Of a stretch of DNA of 64,000 bases, positions 43,778-54,501 are shown piece by piece (position 1 is the stretch's first letter; every line of letters starts with the position of its first letter). This DNA is from Yponomeuta sedellus (Eukaryota > Arthropoda > Insecta > Lepidoptera > Yponomeutidae). The notes beneath the pieces were generated by a model that saw nothing but the letters and a program-made list of their open reading frames with translations, had not been told where the DNA came from and did no database searches. The stretch is from the NCBI GenBank assembly GCA_934045075.1, contig OW203722.1, positions 25,217,379-25,281,378 of the forward strand, read 5' to 3'. The position numbers and the translations under genes were made by a program.

Positions 43778-43925
43778 TGCAGTACAATTCCACCAAACTC
43801 CGATCTCCAACCCGCATGCCCAGCGTGGGGATCATGGGCATTACCCACTAATGATGGCACAACCTTGCGCTCATTAAGGGAGGGCTATGTCCAGCAGTGG
43901 ACTAATATAGCCTGAAGAAGAAGAG
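43778..43925 (+). mobile_element. RTE LINE 3' end, short form
   Basis: GCAGTACAATTCCACCAAAC to GTCCAGCAGTGGACTAATAT and AGCCTGAAGAAGAAGAGGAAG. A reversed duplicate of nearby DNA (AAACAAAATTAAGCATACAATC at 43742 versus 43625-43655) precedes it. Confidence 0.75.
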
Positions 43926-44340
43926 GAAGATATATTCATCTAAATCAACCTTTACATCCATGTATACTATTAAGTTACGTTACGGGAGACTTTGTTTATT
44001 AAAATGTTAAATCTAAAGCTCGATGTGCAGTTAAGAGTCAGGTTCATAGTCAACCAACTGCACCCTCGCTACTAAAGTAGAGCTACGCTAGTTGGCTCGG
44101 CTCACAGCCGGCAACACTAATTACGTTAAAAAACATCTCTTTTAGTTGTTCAAAGCGCGCCTACGAGCGGTAGGCTCAATCTTGACCCAGTTCTACACTG
44201 AAACTATGACGATGCGGTTTTTTTCATTTGGGTAGAGTGGTAGGTTTTCATGCTGCGAGAGGATTGAAACAGCTTTGATTTCAGTTTTGGGCTTATTCTG
44301 CACTCAAACGATAAGCCAACAGACCATAGTTCGGTTGGTG

Positions 44341-44648
44341 AAGCGCTCGTGGCCTAGTCGAACCGAGTGATTGGAGTCAATCACTTGAGTTAAGCAACAA
44401 CAGGCGCGGTAAGGTGCAGGATGGGTGACGTGACTACCGCTAGTGGCATTTTTCAGAGCGCTTTCGTGCTTTGCAAGGCACGTTAAGCCGTTGATGCCGG
44501 CTGTCATATAATGGCAGTTGTTAAGCCACGTCAACTGGTTGTGGAGGACTGTAAGACAGTGGCGGGCCTCGCTGTCAGAAGTTATCAAGCCGCCCATAAG
44601 GCCTCTGACATGGCTTAACCACTGCTATTACCTTGCGACGCACGGGAG
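44341..44648. mobile_element. composite 5S-SINE: sense head joined to reversed body
   Basis: 44341-44531 is a sense head and early body (GCGCTCGTGGCCTAGTCGAA to GTTAAGCCACGTCA). From about 44536 the sequence runs in reverse (GTGGAGGACTGTAAGACAGT..GCCTCTGACATGGCTTAACC). The two parts overlap in the 'ggcttaac' region, making a small fold-back. Confidence 0.8.
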
Positions 44649-45590
44649 AATATATAGCCTAGAATGCAGTATTAATGTCCTAGGACTCTAATCGTTTTCC
44701 TCCTAAAACGGCCGTTTTTGGCGGAAATCGATTAAAGTCCCAGATTGTTGATCCTAGGTTTTAGACTTTAGGTTCTAAAAATCGTTGTCATACCTAGTTG
44801 TTATGAGATCTCATGTTCACTTTTAGATTACAACGTATTTTAATACAACTTAGGTTCAAAGACATTTATTTCTCATAAAAGAACTTACAGTTCACTTAAT
44901 TAATGAGAAAAAAAAACTTAAAATTAGCTTATATTATACGGCATGCATTAAAGTAGCATCAATCTTAATTATAAATTTAAGACATGTAGCTTAAGTTTAT
45001 TTTTAAAAGCATTCATATTTTCTGTATCCTTTACATCAGGTGGTGAGTTAGGTATTATACAGCTGGACACCTTCATACATGACATTTCTTTTACCGTATT
45101 CAGTTCGTGGTGTTCTTAGTTTAAGTTTATTTTTGCATTTGCTTCTTAAGCTATATTGCGGTGATTTGATTTGAACTTATGATTGTTATACCATTAGTGG
45201 AACTAGTTCGCACCCCGAACCACCTTAGCGTCGTCCATATTGCAAAAAGACCCATGAGAAAACAAAAATACGTTTTTTCACCAACTTTGTATGAAAATTT
45301 TAAATTTTACAAAAGTAGTAGGACATCATAATCCTTACCTACTCAGGCTGAAACTATAATTTCTTACACTTACATTCAGAATCAAGTTTTCCTTCAATTT
45401 AAATGACAAAAACGAAAATCATGTTTTTTGGACATATGACATTTTGCAATATAAACGACGGTAAATAGATACGAAATCATCTACCAGGTATAGTCGTAAC
45501 TGTAATTGTTTTAAATACGAATTAAAATTTTGATTCTTAAAGCCAGTATTCGCAAAATAATCTGTAGCAATTAATTTTTGTGCGTTGCTG
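44649..45590. other. no recognised feature
   Basis: Unassigned. A short hairpin-like stretch surrounds 44690-44760 (AATCGTTTTCCTCCTAAAAC..GGAAATCGATT). No ORF. Confidence 0.4.
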
Positions 45591-45869
45591 GCTAGTAGAC
45601 CTTATGAAACCCCTCATCATCATAATCAGCCTATTGTTGGCCATAGCGGGGTATAGGCTTTCCTTTAAATGCAATCTCTATCGGTCCCTTGCCATCCTCA
45701 TCCATGGACCCTCCGCTGACTGGACGACATCGTCCGACCATCAGGCCACTAGTCTACTTACTGACCTTCTTCCTGGCCCTAGAGTCTAATAAATAAATAT
45801 TAAATATAAATAAATAAATATTTGTTGTCATATTACACGGATCTCGTTTGCCCCATATTAAGTACAACT

Positions 45870-46182
45870 CGTAGTAGTAGGGACACAAACCGGGGGGTGG
45901 ACAGCAGCGCCCCCTGCAGTACAATTCCACCAAACTGCGATCCCCAACCCGCATGCCCAGCGTGGGGATGATGGGCATTACCCCCCAATGATGGCACAAG
46001 CTTGCGCCATGGCGCTCATTAGGGGAGGGCTATGTCTCTTAGCGATAAGACCGCCAATTGTATAACATTACTTAGATTTAAGAATCATGGTTATAATATT
46101 TTTCTGGTTGTGCAATAAAGTGTTCTCTATCTATCTATCTATCTATCTATGTCCAGCAGTGGACTAATATAGCCTGAAGATG
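45870..46182 (+). mobile_element. RTE LINE 3' end with 10-bp duplication, itself interrupted
   Basis: AAGTACAACT flanks it (45860-45869, 46183-46192; the right copy is shared with the SINE). GGACACAAACCGGGGGGTGG, CCCCTGCAGTACAATTCCAC, and GGGCATTACCCCCCAATGAT lead to GGGAGGGCTATGT. After a 111-bp LINE-tail insertion it resumes GTCCAGCAGTGGACTAATAT. Confidence 0.85.
46036..46146 (+). mobile_element. CR1-like LINE tail nested in the RTE LINE end
   Basis: CTCTTAGCGATAAGACCGCC to AAAGTGTTCTCTATCTATCT. It is flanked by CTATGT (46030-46035, 46147-46152). Confidence 0.8.
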
Positions 46183-46211
46183 AAGTACAACTAAATGACA
46201 GTGTTACAGGT

Positions 46212-46490
46212 TATACTATTTTTATTTTTAATGCACTAACCCGTGCTAAGGACAATTTTTAAAAACCTTATTGAAAACCTATAAACCTATCTGGGCTATG
46301 CAATTTACTTAAGCCAGATGTCGCTGCCTGTACGTAATACAGAGAATAGTGTAAAGAGGTTCGAAATTTCACCGATGCCGGTGAGTCGCCCATTAGCTCA
46401 ATTGGAAGAGCGCTGGCACGGATAGCCAGAGGTTGCGGGTTCGAATCCCAGCATGGGTGGAATTTTTAGCCTCTAAATAGGTTTTTAAAA
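46212..46490 (-). mobile_element. T308 element with 12-bp duplication
   Basis: AGTGTTACAGGT flanks it (46200-46211, 46491-46502). On the minus strand it starts TTTTAAAAACCTATTTAGAG (antisense), passes the antisense tRNA-like part and spacer, and ends TTGTCCTTAGCACGGGTTAG..AAAAATAGTATAA. The spacer is truncated and joined to the tail region through an AGGTTTATAGGTTTTC patch. Confidence 0.85.
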
Positions 46491-46650
46491 AGTGTTACAG
46501 GTGCTAACTCGACGATAGATTTAATACAATAAATACATAGATAACATCCAAGACCCAAGACAAACTAGAACAGTTCGTCTCATAGTTTGACCCGGCCGGG
46601 GATTGAACCCTAAACCTTCGGTTTACAGTCAGCGTGCCAAACCGCTGCGC

Positions 46651-46974
46651 TCCGCAGTCGTCACTTACATAGTTTTTCAATAGAATTATATAAGCACGAC
46701 AATGGTTGTTATTTGCCTCAATTAGTCGTCTACAAAGTAATGGCAGTACAGGGTATAACACGCGAAAATTAAAGAGGCATCTCTCGCTCAGAAGATCGAA
46801 TCGCGCGCGGCGCCTAGTTAAGTAGCACCAGTTATACAATTGCAATGCGATTGGTTACTAGACTACCGATAGTGTGAATGAAACTACCATTACTGGATTA
46901 ATATGACTCTATTGAATAACTATGCATTTCAGAGACTCACCCTTCAGTTCTCGGGCCTTGCCAGCCAGCCCATT
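46651..46974. other. no recognised feature
   Basis: Unassigned sequence after the SINE head. Confidence 0.35.
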
Positions 46975-47042
46975 CGATATCAACCCTTGTATGTCCCCAC
47001 TGCTGGGGCACAGGTCTCATCCTGCATTGCAGGAAGGCCATC
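46975..47042 (-). mobile_element. 5S-SINE 3'-end fragment
   Basis: GATATCAACCCTTGTATGTC..CTGCTGGGGCACAGG..CTGCATTGCAGGAAGG in reverse. Confidence 0.75.
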
Positions 47043-48110
47043 CCCTTGTGTGGGTGGAAATATCGAACCGGCTCAGCCGCAGCGGGAAAGAATTAGCATC
47101 CCCCAGCAAGGCCGCGCGATCTCGCGCCACACTTAGCCAAAACTTTAGTCCGAAATTTAATAAACTACATAGCAACACCGCCGGGCCGAAACTTTGTTTA
47201 TCTTGCGCTAAGGGGCGGGCACACTGAGTGGGATACAAGGCAAATGTTTGCATAGTTCGGGTGAGTTAACTTGACATTCAATCATCCATATTATGCGACT
47301 AAAGTGATCAAACGTGCATTTATAGGAGTATTTTACTTGACATTCAATTGTTCATCCTATCCCACTAAAGTCGGACAAACATTAATTTGTAGGAGTATTT
47401 TTTAGTGATTATTGCTAAAGCAATTTCTTCCAGACAACCTTACGATGGAAAGTTGCTGAAGGAAATTAGAAAGACGGGTAGCCAGTGCAAATTTGAATAA
47501 CAGATTAACAGATTCAATGTTTCTATCTTTGTTATACACTGAGGTATAGATTTTTATGTCGTTATGTAAATTTAATATTAATGTTTTATATTCTTTTTTG
47601 TTAGTGTTAGTGATTACTGTGCCTAATTTCTTATTTTTTCTAAACTATCACGTGAGGACAAGTAAACAAATAAACATGATTCTATGATTATTTCTATCTG
47701 TCTACCGATGGTTGTTTACATGAAACGACCAAGTATACACCAGGCCTAAGCGGGGGGCCGTGTTCACGAATTTCGCCCGGGGAGCGTTTTAATTCGCCGC
47801 CCCCAGCGCCATCTGTCGCCGCTGCACTGACAAACTTACTCCACTCCGCCGACTTTATAATTTTGGAACACAACCGTCACTTTTGCTTTGTCGCACCACT
47901 GTTTGGCTTTTTCTTTTTCTTTTAGGTCAGCTGTTTTGTGTTATATTTTTCTTAATTTTTGGAGGGCCGTTTCTAAGTCTATATTTTATTTTTTTGTCTT
48001 TCTGACCAGCCAGCGTTTTTTTTAATTTTTTAATGTCGAATAGCTTTAATGACCACGGTTTGAAATGAAGGAAACTTTGAAGTCAGGGTTATTATACATA
48101 TTAAAGTACA
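47043..48110. other. no recognised gene; CpG-rich patch and LINE-tail scrap
   Basis: 47408-47480 matches a CR1-like LINE tail in reverse (AAAGCAATTTCTTCCAGACA). A CpG-rich patch at 47750-47840 (TTTCGCCCGGGGAGCG) is followed by T-rich DNA; it could be a promoter patch or an old element, but no gene is visible. Confidence 0.35.
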
Positions 48111-48112
48111 CT

Positions 48113-48262
48113 GAGCCTGCGTTTCTGGTACACTAACAAACCGTTAATCTACTGTTAACATCTGTCAGTTGGCCAAAGTGCATACAAAAATAAAACATTT
48201 GACAGCTATTAACAGAATATTAACAAATTTTTAGTGTACCAAAAACTGGGGGTTAGTCAAAA
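48113..48262. mobile_element. MITE-like fold-back element, copy 2
   Basis: GGTACACTAACAAACCGTTA..ACTGTTAACATCTGTCAG and the inverse TGACAGCTATTAACAG..TTTTTAGTGTACC, ending ACTGGGGGTTAGTCA. The ends and centre (GTTGGCCAAAGTGCATACAA) are the same as at 15346-15505. Confidence 0.75.
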
Positions 48263-48296
48263 ACTTATTTGAAAAATGACATCACATAAAGACCTA

Positions 48297-48553
48297 CAGT
48301 CTATTTATTCTTACTTGTCCAATTTAGTAAACAAGATTCTACCCTTAAACTGTGACTTTTTAGTCCAAAACTGCCATATTTTTATAAATTAGGTAACTTG
48401 AAACACTCTTTTAGATAACACGCTGCCAATTTTATAAACATAGTTCATGATAGTTCATAAATTTGCGAGAAAATGTCTAGTTTAGGCATCTAATCTCAAT
48501 TTTAAGGTTAGAATCTTGTTTACTAAATTTTTTAAGTAAGAATAAATAGACTG
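48297..48553. mobile_element. Tc1/mariner-type MITE with TA duplication
   Basis: It is 257 bp. The left arm CAGTCTATTTATTCTTACTT..TTTAGTAAACAAGATTCTAC and the right arm GTAGAATC-type inverse (TTAGAATCTTGTTTACTAAA..AAGTAAGAATAAATAGACTG) pair over about 53 bp with few mismatches. TA flanks both ends (48295-48296, 48554-48555). Ends starting CAGT with a TA duplication are typical of Tc1/mariner-derived MITEs. Confidence 0.88.
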
Positions 48554-48555
48554 TA

Positions 48556-49330
48556 TCAGTATTGTACAATTCGTAGCTTACTATGACAATTCAAGACACA
48601 TTTCGTAGCAGAGTCTACTTGTTAATCTGTGAATAATCGACTCCGCAATATGCATCAAATTGTGATAGTAAACGAAGAATTATAGTTCTGTGAAACAGGC
48701 CCCTGAACGACAAGAAAAATGCATTCCCACTGACACTTTCCATAATGGCTACTTGAAACACTATCCTTCCGGGTGTCAATAGTCCCGAGACTCGTCTGCC
48801 TTCACACGAATAGCAGAATCACTCAACTCACTGAAGAACCGACATTACTCCTCTTGTTCTTTTGGAGAACTGGATTTCAGTACAATTGGTACGGAAAGGG
48901 GTCTCGCCACAACATTTTTGCTGCTGTGAAAGCTAGCTTTCCGTCTGATAGACTAAGTAGGTACGCAAAACTGAGACTCATGAAACTAGACTTTACATCG
49001 TCGTAGGTTAATACTTGCCAATCGTATTGCGCACAACACACGGGTCAAAATCGAACAAAATGGACATAAATCCAGTAGCGTTGATTGTATACGTAGCTGA
49101 CAAAAAACTTCGTGGAATGACTTTTCGGTGACCCTGCTATTCTTTATTGTACTTCCACATTTCAGTTCACCAGTCTGGATATAGTCTCATAGTGTGAACT
49201 AGCCTTGGGCCCTTCAGTACGGCGAGCGGCATCCTACGTGCCGATTGTACGCAGATAAAGTCGTTTCGATGGTTTTCGTGCGACTTTTGCGTCTGTGTTT
49301 GGGAGTTCAATGGGGCAGGTTCACTAACCT
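48556..49330. other. no recognised feature
   Basis: The small plus-strand frame at 48773-49006 has no recognisable domain. Otherwise nothing supported. Confidence 0.4.
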
Positions 49331-49334
49331 CCAG

Positions 49335-49515
49335 GGATTCAGGGTTCCGTAGTCAACAAGCAACAAGTAACTCTTATAGTTTCGCTATTTCCATCCGTCT
49401 ATCTGTCCGCGAGAAATATTAAATTTGTCATAGATATACTTTTTTATATAGCCTATAAACGTCCCACTACAAGGCACAGGCCTTCTCTCAGAGACCATTC
49501 AGGTATGGGCTGAAT
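49335..49515. repeat. fragments of the 'ggttccgta' repeat and a SINE tail
   Basis: 49343-49425 (CAGGGTTCCGTAGTCAACAA, CCATCCGTCTATCTGTCCG) is a short piece of the repeat at 49590-50105. 49450-49515 is a reversed SINE tail (AACGTCCCACTACAAGGCAC, AGGCCTTCTCTCAGAGA). Confidence 0.6.
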
Positions 49516-49589
49516 TACAACTTGATCGTCGGCGTATAACAAGCATTTCACATTAGTAACATATTAATATTATAAGATATATTTAATTT

Positions 49590-50105
49590 TTAGGGTTCCG
49601 TACCTCAAAAGGAAAAAACGGAACCCTTATAGGATCACTTTGTTGTCCGTCTGTCCGTCCGTCCGTCTGTCAAGACCCTTTTTCTCAGGAACGCGTAGAG
49701 CTATGAAGCTGAAATTTATATCAATTACTCAGGTCTACTGTCCCTTGAAGCTGTGAAAAAATCAAACTTCTAAGCCAACGCAATCAAAAGATACAGCCGT
49801 TTATGCCGCAAATTTTCGACACTTGCAAGGGAATCAAAACCTACAGGGTGCTTCCCGTGAACTCAGAATCTTGAAATTTGGTACGAAGCAACGTCTTATA
49901 GCATAGATAAAGGAAAAATTACGAAAACCATAATTTTTTAGTTACATCACATAATATATTTTTTTTAATAATTTTAAACTTACTACCCATTTCCTCATAA
50001 ACGCGTAGAGGTATTAAATTGAAATTCATACCAAATACTCAGGTCTATAATACAGGTTTGTACGGAACCCTCGGTGCGCGAGTCTGACTCGCACTTGGCC
50101 GGTTT
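49590..50105. repeat. dispersed lepidopteran 'GGTTCCGTAC' repeat
   Basis: TAGGGTTCCGTACCTCAAAA, GTCCGTCTGTCCGTCCGTCC, then a body with twice-repeated AACGCGTAGAG motifs, and GTACGGAACCCTCGGTGCGC, TCTGACTCGCACTTGGCCGG with a T run. I know this as an abundant moth repeat but cannot place it in a class. Both ends carry GGTTCCGTAC in inverse orientation. Confidence 0.65.
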
Positions 50106-50158
50106 TTTTTTTATTTGAAAGAAAAATCGATCAGATAAACAATATCAAAGATACTTTG

Positions 50159-50487
50159 AAGCGCTCGTGGCCTAATCGAAAGGAGTGATCGGAATCAATC
50201 GCTTGAGTTAAGCAACAACAAGCGCGGTCAAGTGCAGGATGGATGACCGTCCCATGACTACCGCTAGTGGCATTTTCTCCGAGCGCCTCCGTGCTTTGCA
50301 AGGTATGCTAAGCTGTTGGTGCAGGCTGTCATGTAATAGCAGTCGCAAAGCCATGTCAGAGGCCCTATGGGCGGCTTGGAACTATCTTATAATTCTCCAC
50401 CAATGCCCCCGTGGTGGAGTATGGCCTAACCTTCCTGCGATGCAGGCAGAAACGCGTGTTCCAGTAGTGTACAAAGGGTTGATATCA
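50159..50487 (+). mobile_element. 5S-rRNA-derived SINE, near full-length
   Basis: AAGCGCTCGTGGCCTAATCG, GAGTTAAGCAACAACAAGCG, GGATGGATGACCGTCCCATG and a degraded 3' end TACAAAGGGTTGATATCACA. A deletion removes the CTTCTGACAGTAAGGCCC block. Confidence 0.85.
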
Positions 50488-50990
50488 CACACAAGGTTAA
50501 TTTTTATCCAGTTTTCAAGTGAATAAAGTCACGAGCAGTGCCACACATAAAGTGCTTAGGATGAAAATGTATAGTATTTTGTCACAAAGCTAAGCTCTTC
50601 CGAATTTAAAAGTCCTCCATGTAAATTCTCGGCGGATAAAAGAATAGAGAATAGGTAAGAGAGGAGCTTGTCCCGTCGGGCATTCCTCATTACGCGGGCT
50701 CAGTGCCAGATTGATATGGAAGGTACAGAAAACGCAACTGCCCTTGTCTTACGCGCACCAAATTCTGAGGTAAGTTCTACATTAATTGCTATTGCAGACG
50801 ACAGGATACCGACAGTGTGCTTAGCATGCACGTTTTGACTCTCTCTCGACGTCGAGTGGGAGACTTAAGAGTACAAGCCACGTCGAAAGTATGACCATGG
50901 CAGCCGAGACTCGAGAGAGCCAATAGACTGCGGTCTTTTCTACCTAAAAGTATTTATTGTCATAACATATTTAAAACTTTCGCGACTAGT
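50488..50990. other. no recognised feature
   Basis: Unassigned sequence. Confidence 0.35.
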
Positions 50991-50992
50991 AC

Positions 50993-51226
50993 ACATAGAA
51001 TATCCTCGGGGCTTAATCGGGAATGTGGTTTCAAACTGTCGCAAACGTGGGATCCGGTCATCAAGATGTGTTCGAGTGGAAAAAAATCGCATGGCTTATC
51101 GTCCGACATTGTCAGTGTAGTGTGTCGCAACCCTAATAGTGCTTTGTGATAGCTGATTGAGGGCAGTCTAAAACCTCATCAGCCAAAGATAGATCATAAG
51201 CCCCGAAAATATTCTAACTATTTATT
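50993..51226. mobile_element. fold-back element with CGGGGCTTA ends, longer form
   Basis: ATAGAATATCCTCGGGGCTT and the inverse AAGCCCCGAAAATATTCTAA bound about 234 bp. The interior (GTCGCAAACGTGGGATCCGG..TAGATCATAAG) differs from the element at 19252-19384, but the ends are the same. Confidence 0.75.
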
Positions 51227-51483
51227 GCCATACTCGTATTAAACAAGGTGTTGTATTTTTATCTAAAAAATCTGTAAAAGTTGTTCTTGATCAATACCTT
51301 TATGCACTGAGTATGGTAAAATGTAGAAATATGTCAAAATTTGTGTCAAAATCATCTCGGCAATACCGCCATGTTACCCAGTTGTAGACATGTCTCGGTC
51401 GACTCCATCTCCTTCGCGGTCGCCATGTTAGCGTCGAGACATTTTGGGCTCGACAGATAAATTGCCATTTTTGCACAGAAAAG

Positions 51484-51908
51484 GTGATGATGCCCTACGG
51501 AGCTAAGACATGGACACTCACGAAAGGGTTGGTCCACAGTTCAAAGTCGCTCAGCGAGCTATGGAGAGAGCTATGCTCGGAGTTTCTCTGAAGGATAGGA
51601 TTCGTAATGAATGCATCCGACAGAGAACCATAGTTATCGACATAGGTCAGAGAATCAGCATGCTGAAGTGGCAGTGGGCTGGCCATATATTGCGAAGAAT
51701 CGACAACCGTTGGAGTAAACGTGTTCTTGAGTGGAGACCGCGACTCGGCAAACGTAGTGTAGGACGCCCTCCGACCAGGTGGGATGACGCTCTGCGAAAA
51801 ACTGCCGGCAGATGCTGGATGCGGCAAGCTGAAGACGGGGCGCTATCGCTTATTAGGGGAGAGCTTTGTCCAGCAGTGGACTTCATAATATAGCCTGAGG
51901 AAGAAGAA
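51484..51908 (+). mobile_element. RTE LINE 3' end with C-terminal coding region
   Basis: The frame at 51510-51893 encodes FKVAQRAMERAMLGVSLKDR, IRNECIRQRT, ISMLKWQWAGHILRR and VLEWRPRLGKRSVGRPPTRW, the conserved C-terminal stretch of RTE-type LINE proteins. The 3' end is AGCAGTGGACTTCATAATAT with GAGGAAGAAGAAG. Upstream the coding sequence is lost. This copy is the best guide to the fragments at 14480, 18150 and 39590. Confidence 0.8.
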
Positions 51909-51977
51909 GCACAGAAAAGGGCATTTCTTGAGCGTAGATTAGACCTTGTATAATGGTTGCTCCAAGAAAGTCGTTGT

Positions 51978-52040
51978 CAAACTTCTGGCCTCTCGCTTTC
52001 ATCACATAATATGTTATGAAAGCGAGAGGCCAGAAGTTTG
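51978..52040. repeat. perfect 25-bp inverted repeat
   Basis: CAAACTTCTGGCCTCTCGCT(TTCAT) and its exact complement surround a 13-base loop CACATAATATGTT. The perfection implies recent origin. No duplication or other copy is seen. Confidence 0.9.
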
Positions 52041-52104
52041 TATATTAAACAAGAAGTATTGGGTAATTAAAAAATGCACATTTTTTTTAAACAAGCTGAA
52101 TTAA

Positions 52105-52285
52105 CTATTTTTATTTTTAATGCACTAACCCGTGCTAAGGAACAAATTTAAAAACCTATTTAGAGGCTAAAAATTTCACCCATGCCGGGATTCGAACCCG
52201 CAACCTCTGGCTGGTACGGATAGCCAGAGGTTGCGGGTTCGAATCCCGCCATGGGTGTAATTTTTAGCCTCTAAATAGGTTTTTA
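52105..52285 (-). mobile_element. T308 element, near-palindromic short form
   Basis: AAGCTGAATTAA flanks it (52093-52104, 52286-52297). On the minus strand: TTTAAAAACCTATTTAGAGG, antisense tRNA 3' half to CTATCCGTACCAG, then the sense tRNA 3' half from CCAGAGGTTGCGGGTTCG, then the tail. The switch point lies at CTGGCTGGTACGG. Confidence 0.9.
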
Positions 52286-52340
52286 AAGCTGAATTAAGTA
52301 AATTAATAATATAATAATAAAAACTTTGTCATATTCTTTT

Positions 52341-52428
52341 TTAATGCAATAACCCGTGCTTAGGACAATTTTAAAAACCTATTTCAAATGGGTGGAATTT
52401 TCAGCCTATTCGTTTTTAAAATCTTTGT
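52341..52428 (-). mobile_element. decayed T308 scrap
   Basis: ATATTCTTTTTTAATGCAAT, AACCCGTGCTTAGGAC and ACCTATTTCAAATGGGTGGA keep the tail complement and a trace of the tRNA 3' end; most of the unit is lost. Confidence 0.65.
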
Positions 52429-52689
52429 TTTCAAAAAAAAGTTTATGCTAGCTCGTATTTTTTTGTGTTTTAACAATTTGTGAGTGTCTGCTGCTGAACT
52501 AGACGAATGGTATGTGCTTCAGTTTTCCTTTTTTTGTGTCTTAAATCGTGTAAAATTCACGTACTTATATAGCCATTGCAACAATAGTAAGTTTTTTTTA
52601 TGATGTGAAAATAAACAAAAAAATACAGTTTCAACCGTATTAACTTAAGTGGTTTTTTTTTCCTGGGACGATATTATTTCGAAAAAGGT

Positions 52690-52835
52690 TCAGTAATTTT
52701 TTGGAACCGGTGCGTGCGCATGTAACCACGCAACGACTTATGACCGTTGATGAGTCAAAACCGGTTTGTCAGGATCATGTCAAGTGGCAGACTAGTCTCT
52801 GCATACCCCTCCGAGATACAGCCGTGAGTTTATGT
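52690..52835 (+). mobile_element. RTE-like LINE 3' remnant
   Basis: GGAACCGGTGCGTGCGCATG..ACGACTTATGACCGTTGATG..AGGATCATGTCAAGTGGCAG, matching the coding end at 17018-17415. Confidence 0.65.
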
Positions 52836-52839
52836 GCTA

Positions 52840-54488
52840 TGAATTTTGCTTATATTACAAACCAATATCACAGATTCATGTAAATCATAGTCCAGTTCTG
52901 TAGAACGTCCCATTCTAACATCATTAGTAACAATATTTGTGTCAAACCTTATTTAGATAGTACCACTAATCAGATAAACAGTATATCATAAAATGGCTTA
53001 TTTATAAATCCACGATCTGCGAATATTTCAGCTTTGCCATAGCTGAAATGTTAATTGTGCCGTACGCCGAAATGGTGTGTTATCAAAACCAATCCACTTT
53101 TTCTAACATGGAATAAAAAGAACGGCTGAATGCAATATTCGACCTACTTCGTTTTATACCTAAGTTGCACTACGTACTTACAATAACGCACGTGTCTCTT
53201 AAGCCAAATTCCTTGACGGTCACTCACCCTAAGTTCAAAGTCACCCAAACATTTTTTTGTTAAAATGATAATAAGCCGATCGCTACCTCTATTCCCAAAA
53301 CTCTAGCCCAAAGACAATGAAACCAGTCAAAGACGACGCTAGTCAAATTATACGAGTGAATTGACGGAGTCCGCGGTTGCGGTTACAAAAAACTGAGGAC
53401 TGTGGGGCCTTCCGTATCTCTACATATCGCGGGAGCTTTTTGCTTTTAAATCAATCGTAAGGCGGCACAGTCACCGCGCTTTCAGACTCGACGCAATTAA
53501 AAATTGCTTTGTACGCGGCGTGTGTAGCAGCCTTTACGAGATTAACGCGCGCTGCAGTAACTGGCCGCCTTAATTAAATTTTAAATTTCGAACACCCTCC
53601 CCCGGGGCCGGGCGGGAAAAAAGATTGTGACGTCACGCGGTGATAAGTGTTTTTCTGTTTTACTTTTTCGCCGCGCAGTTCTATTTTTGTTACCTGCCAT
53701 GAATAAATTAATGGCTGTTTCGGGATGCCTTTGCAAGAAGGCCTAAGGTAGCTCTACAACTTTCTTTTTTGGTTTGTTTACTGCCAGTTAAGTAATTATC
53801 ATGAAGTGTCAGTAAGTTAAGTTTATGTTAACCCAAAAAGGTCGAAAACCTCAGCAAAACTTTTTGCGAAAGAAAATACAAAACATTCATAGGTAGTTTC
53901 TACCATTTTCACAAACATAAGCTCCGTCTTCCCTATACATTCGCTCGTGAATACATCCTCGTACAGGCACGTGTGACTTTCAAAAGCCTAGACTGAAAGG
54001 CTTGAATCTAAAGCACGCACCTCTGAAAAAAAAACATGCTCCTTTTTAAACTCAGTGCTACGTGTAACGAATGCTACGGTTGTGAACGTACGGCGATATA
54101 CAGTAAAAGTGAAGTAAGTTGGTAGTTTTGGTTTATGGTAAAAGAAGGGATGGCCTACATCAATTGAAATTCTCGTTTGCTGGCTCTACACGTGGGCCAA
54201 TTCAGTGTTTCAGTGTATCTAAAGTACTCGTATCAGTTTGTTTGAATGAGTTAACAAGTAGCTCGGTTAGCCTTCGTGTTTCATCTATAGTCTGATTTTT
54301 CATTCCGTAGAATTCTGACATTTCGTAAGTGTTGCTACTAAAAGAGTTCTCCACCGAAAAAGAGACAAATTTGACGCATTTCAGAATAATGAAAAATTAA
54401 ATGCTGCGTATTTTTTATGTTTTACCTATATAAGGTTATAACTTGCTTAAGCGACTTAATACAAAAATAACAAATATTTCAATATCAT
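52840..54488. other. 1.6 kb without a recognised feature
   Basis: The longest empty stretch. It includes a GC-richer zone at 53450-53700 (CCTCCCCCGGGGCCGGGCGG and CGACGCAATT), which could be a promoter-like or old-element patch. No frame with known domains on either strand. Confidence 0.4.
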
Positions 54489-54501
54489 GAACAACACATC
54501 G
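54489..54501. repeat. target-site duplication of the 54.5-kb 5S-SINE, left
   Basis: GAACAACACATCG is repeated exactly at 54868-54880. Confidence 0.9.

Larger units (their letters stand above)
45790..46650 (-). mobile_element. second-family tRNA-SINE interrupted by two nested insertions
   Basis: The SINE pieces are 45790-45869, 46183-46211 and 46491-46650. They join as GCCCCATATTAAGTACAACT - AAATGACAGTGTTACAGGT - GCTAACTCGACGATAGATTT and end at the head complement CAAACCGCTGCGC. Insertions are an RTE LINE end (45870-46182) and a T308 element (46212-46490), each with its own duplication. Confidence 0.8.

Noticed and set aside
46903..47253. Overlapping small ORFs on both strands
   Set aside because: They run over a 5S-SINE fragment and GC-richer flank; no domains and mutually overlapping.
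51495..51886. Minus-strand ORFs of 110 and 79 codons
   Set aside because: Shadows of the RTE LINE coding end on the plus strand.
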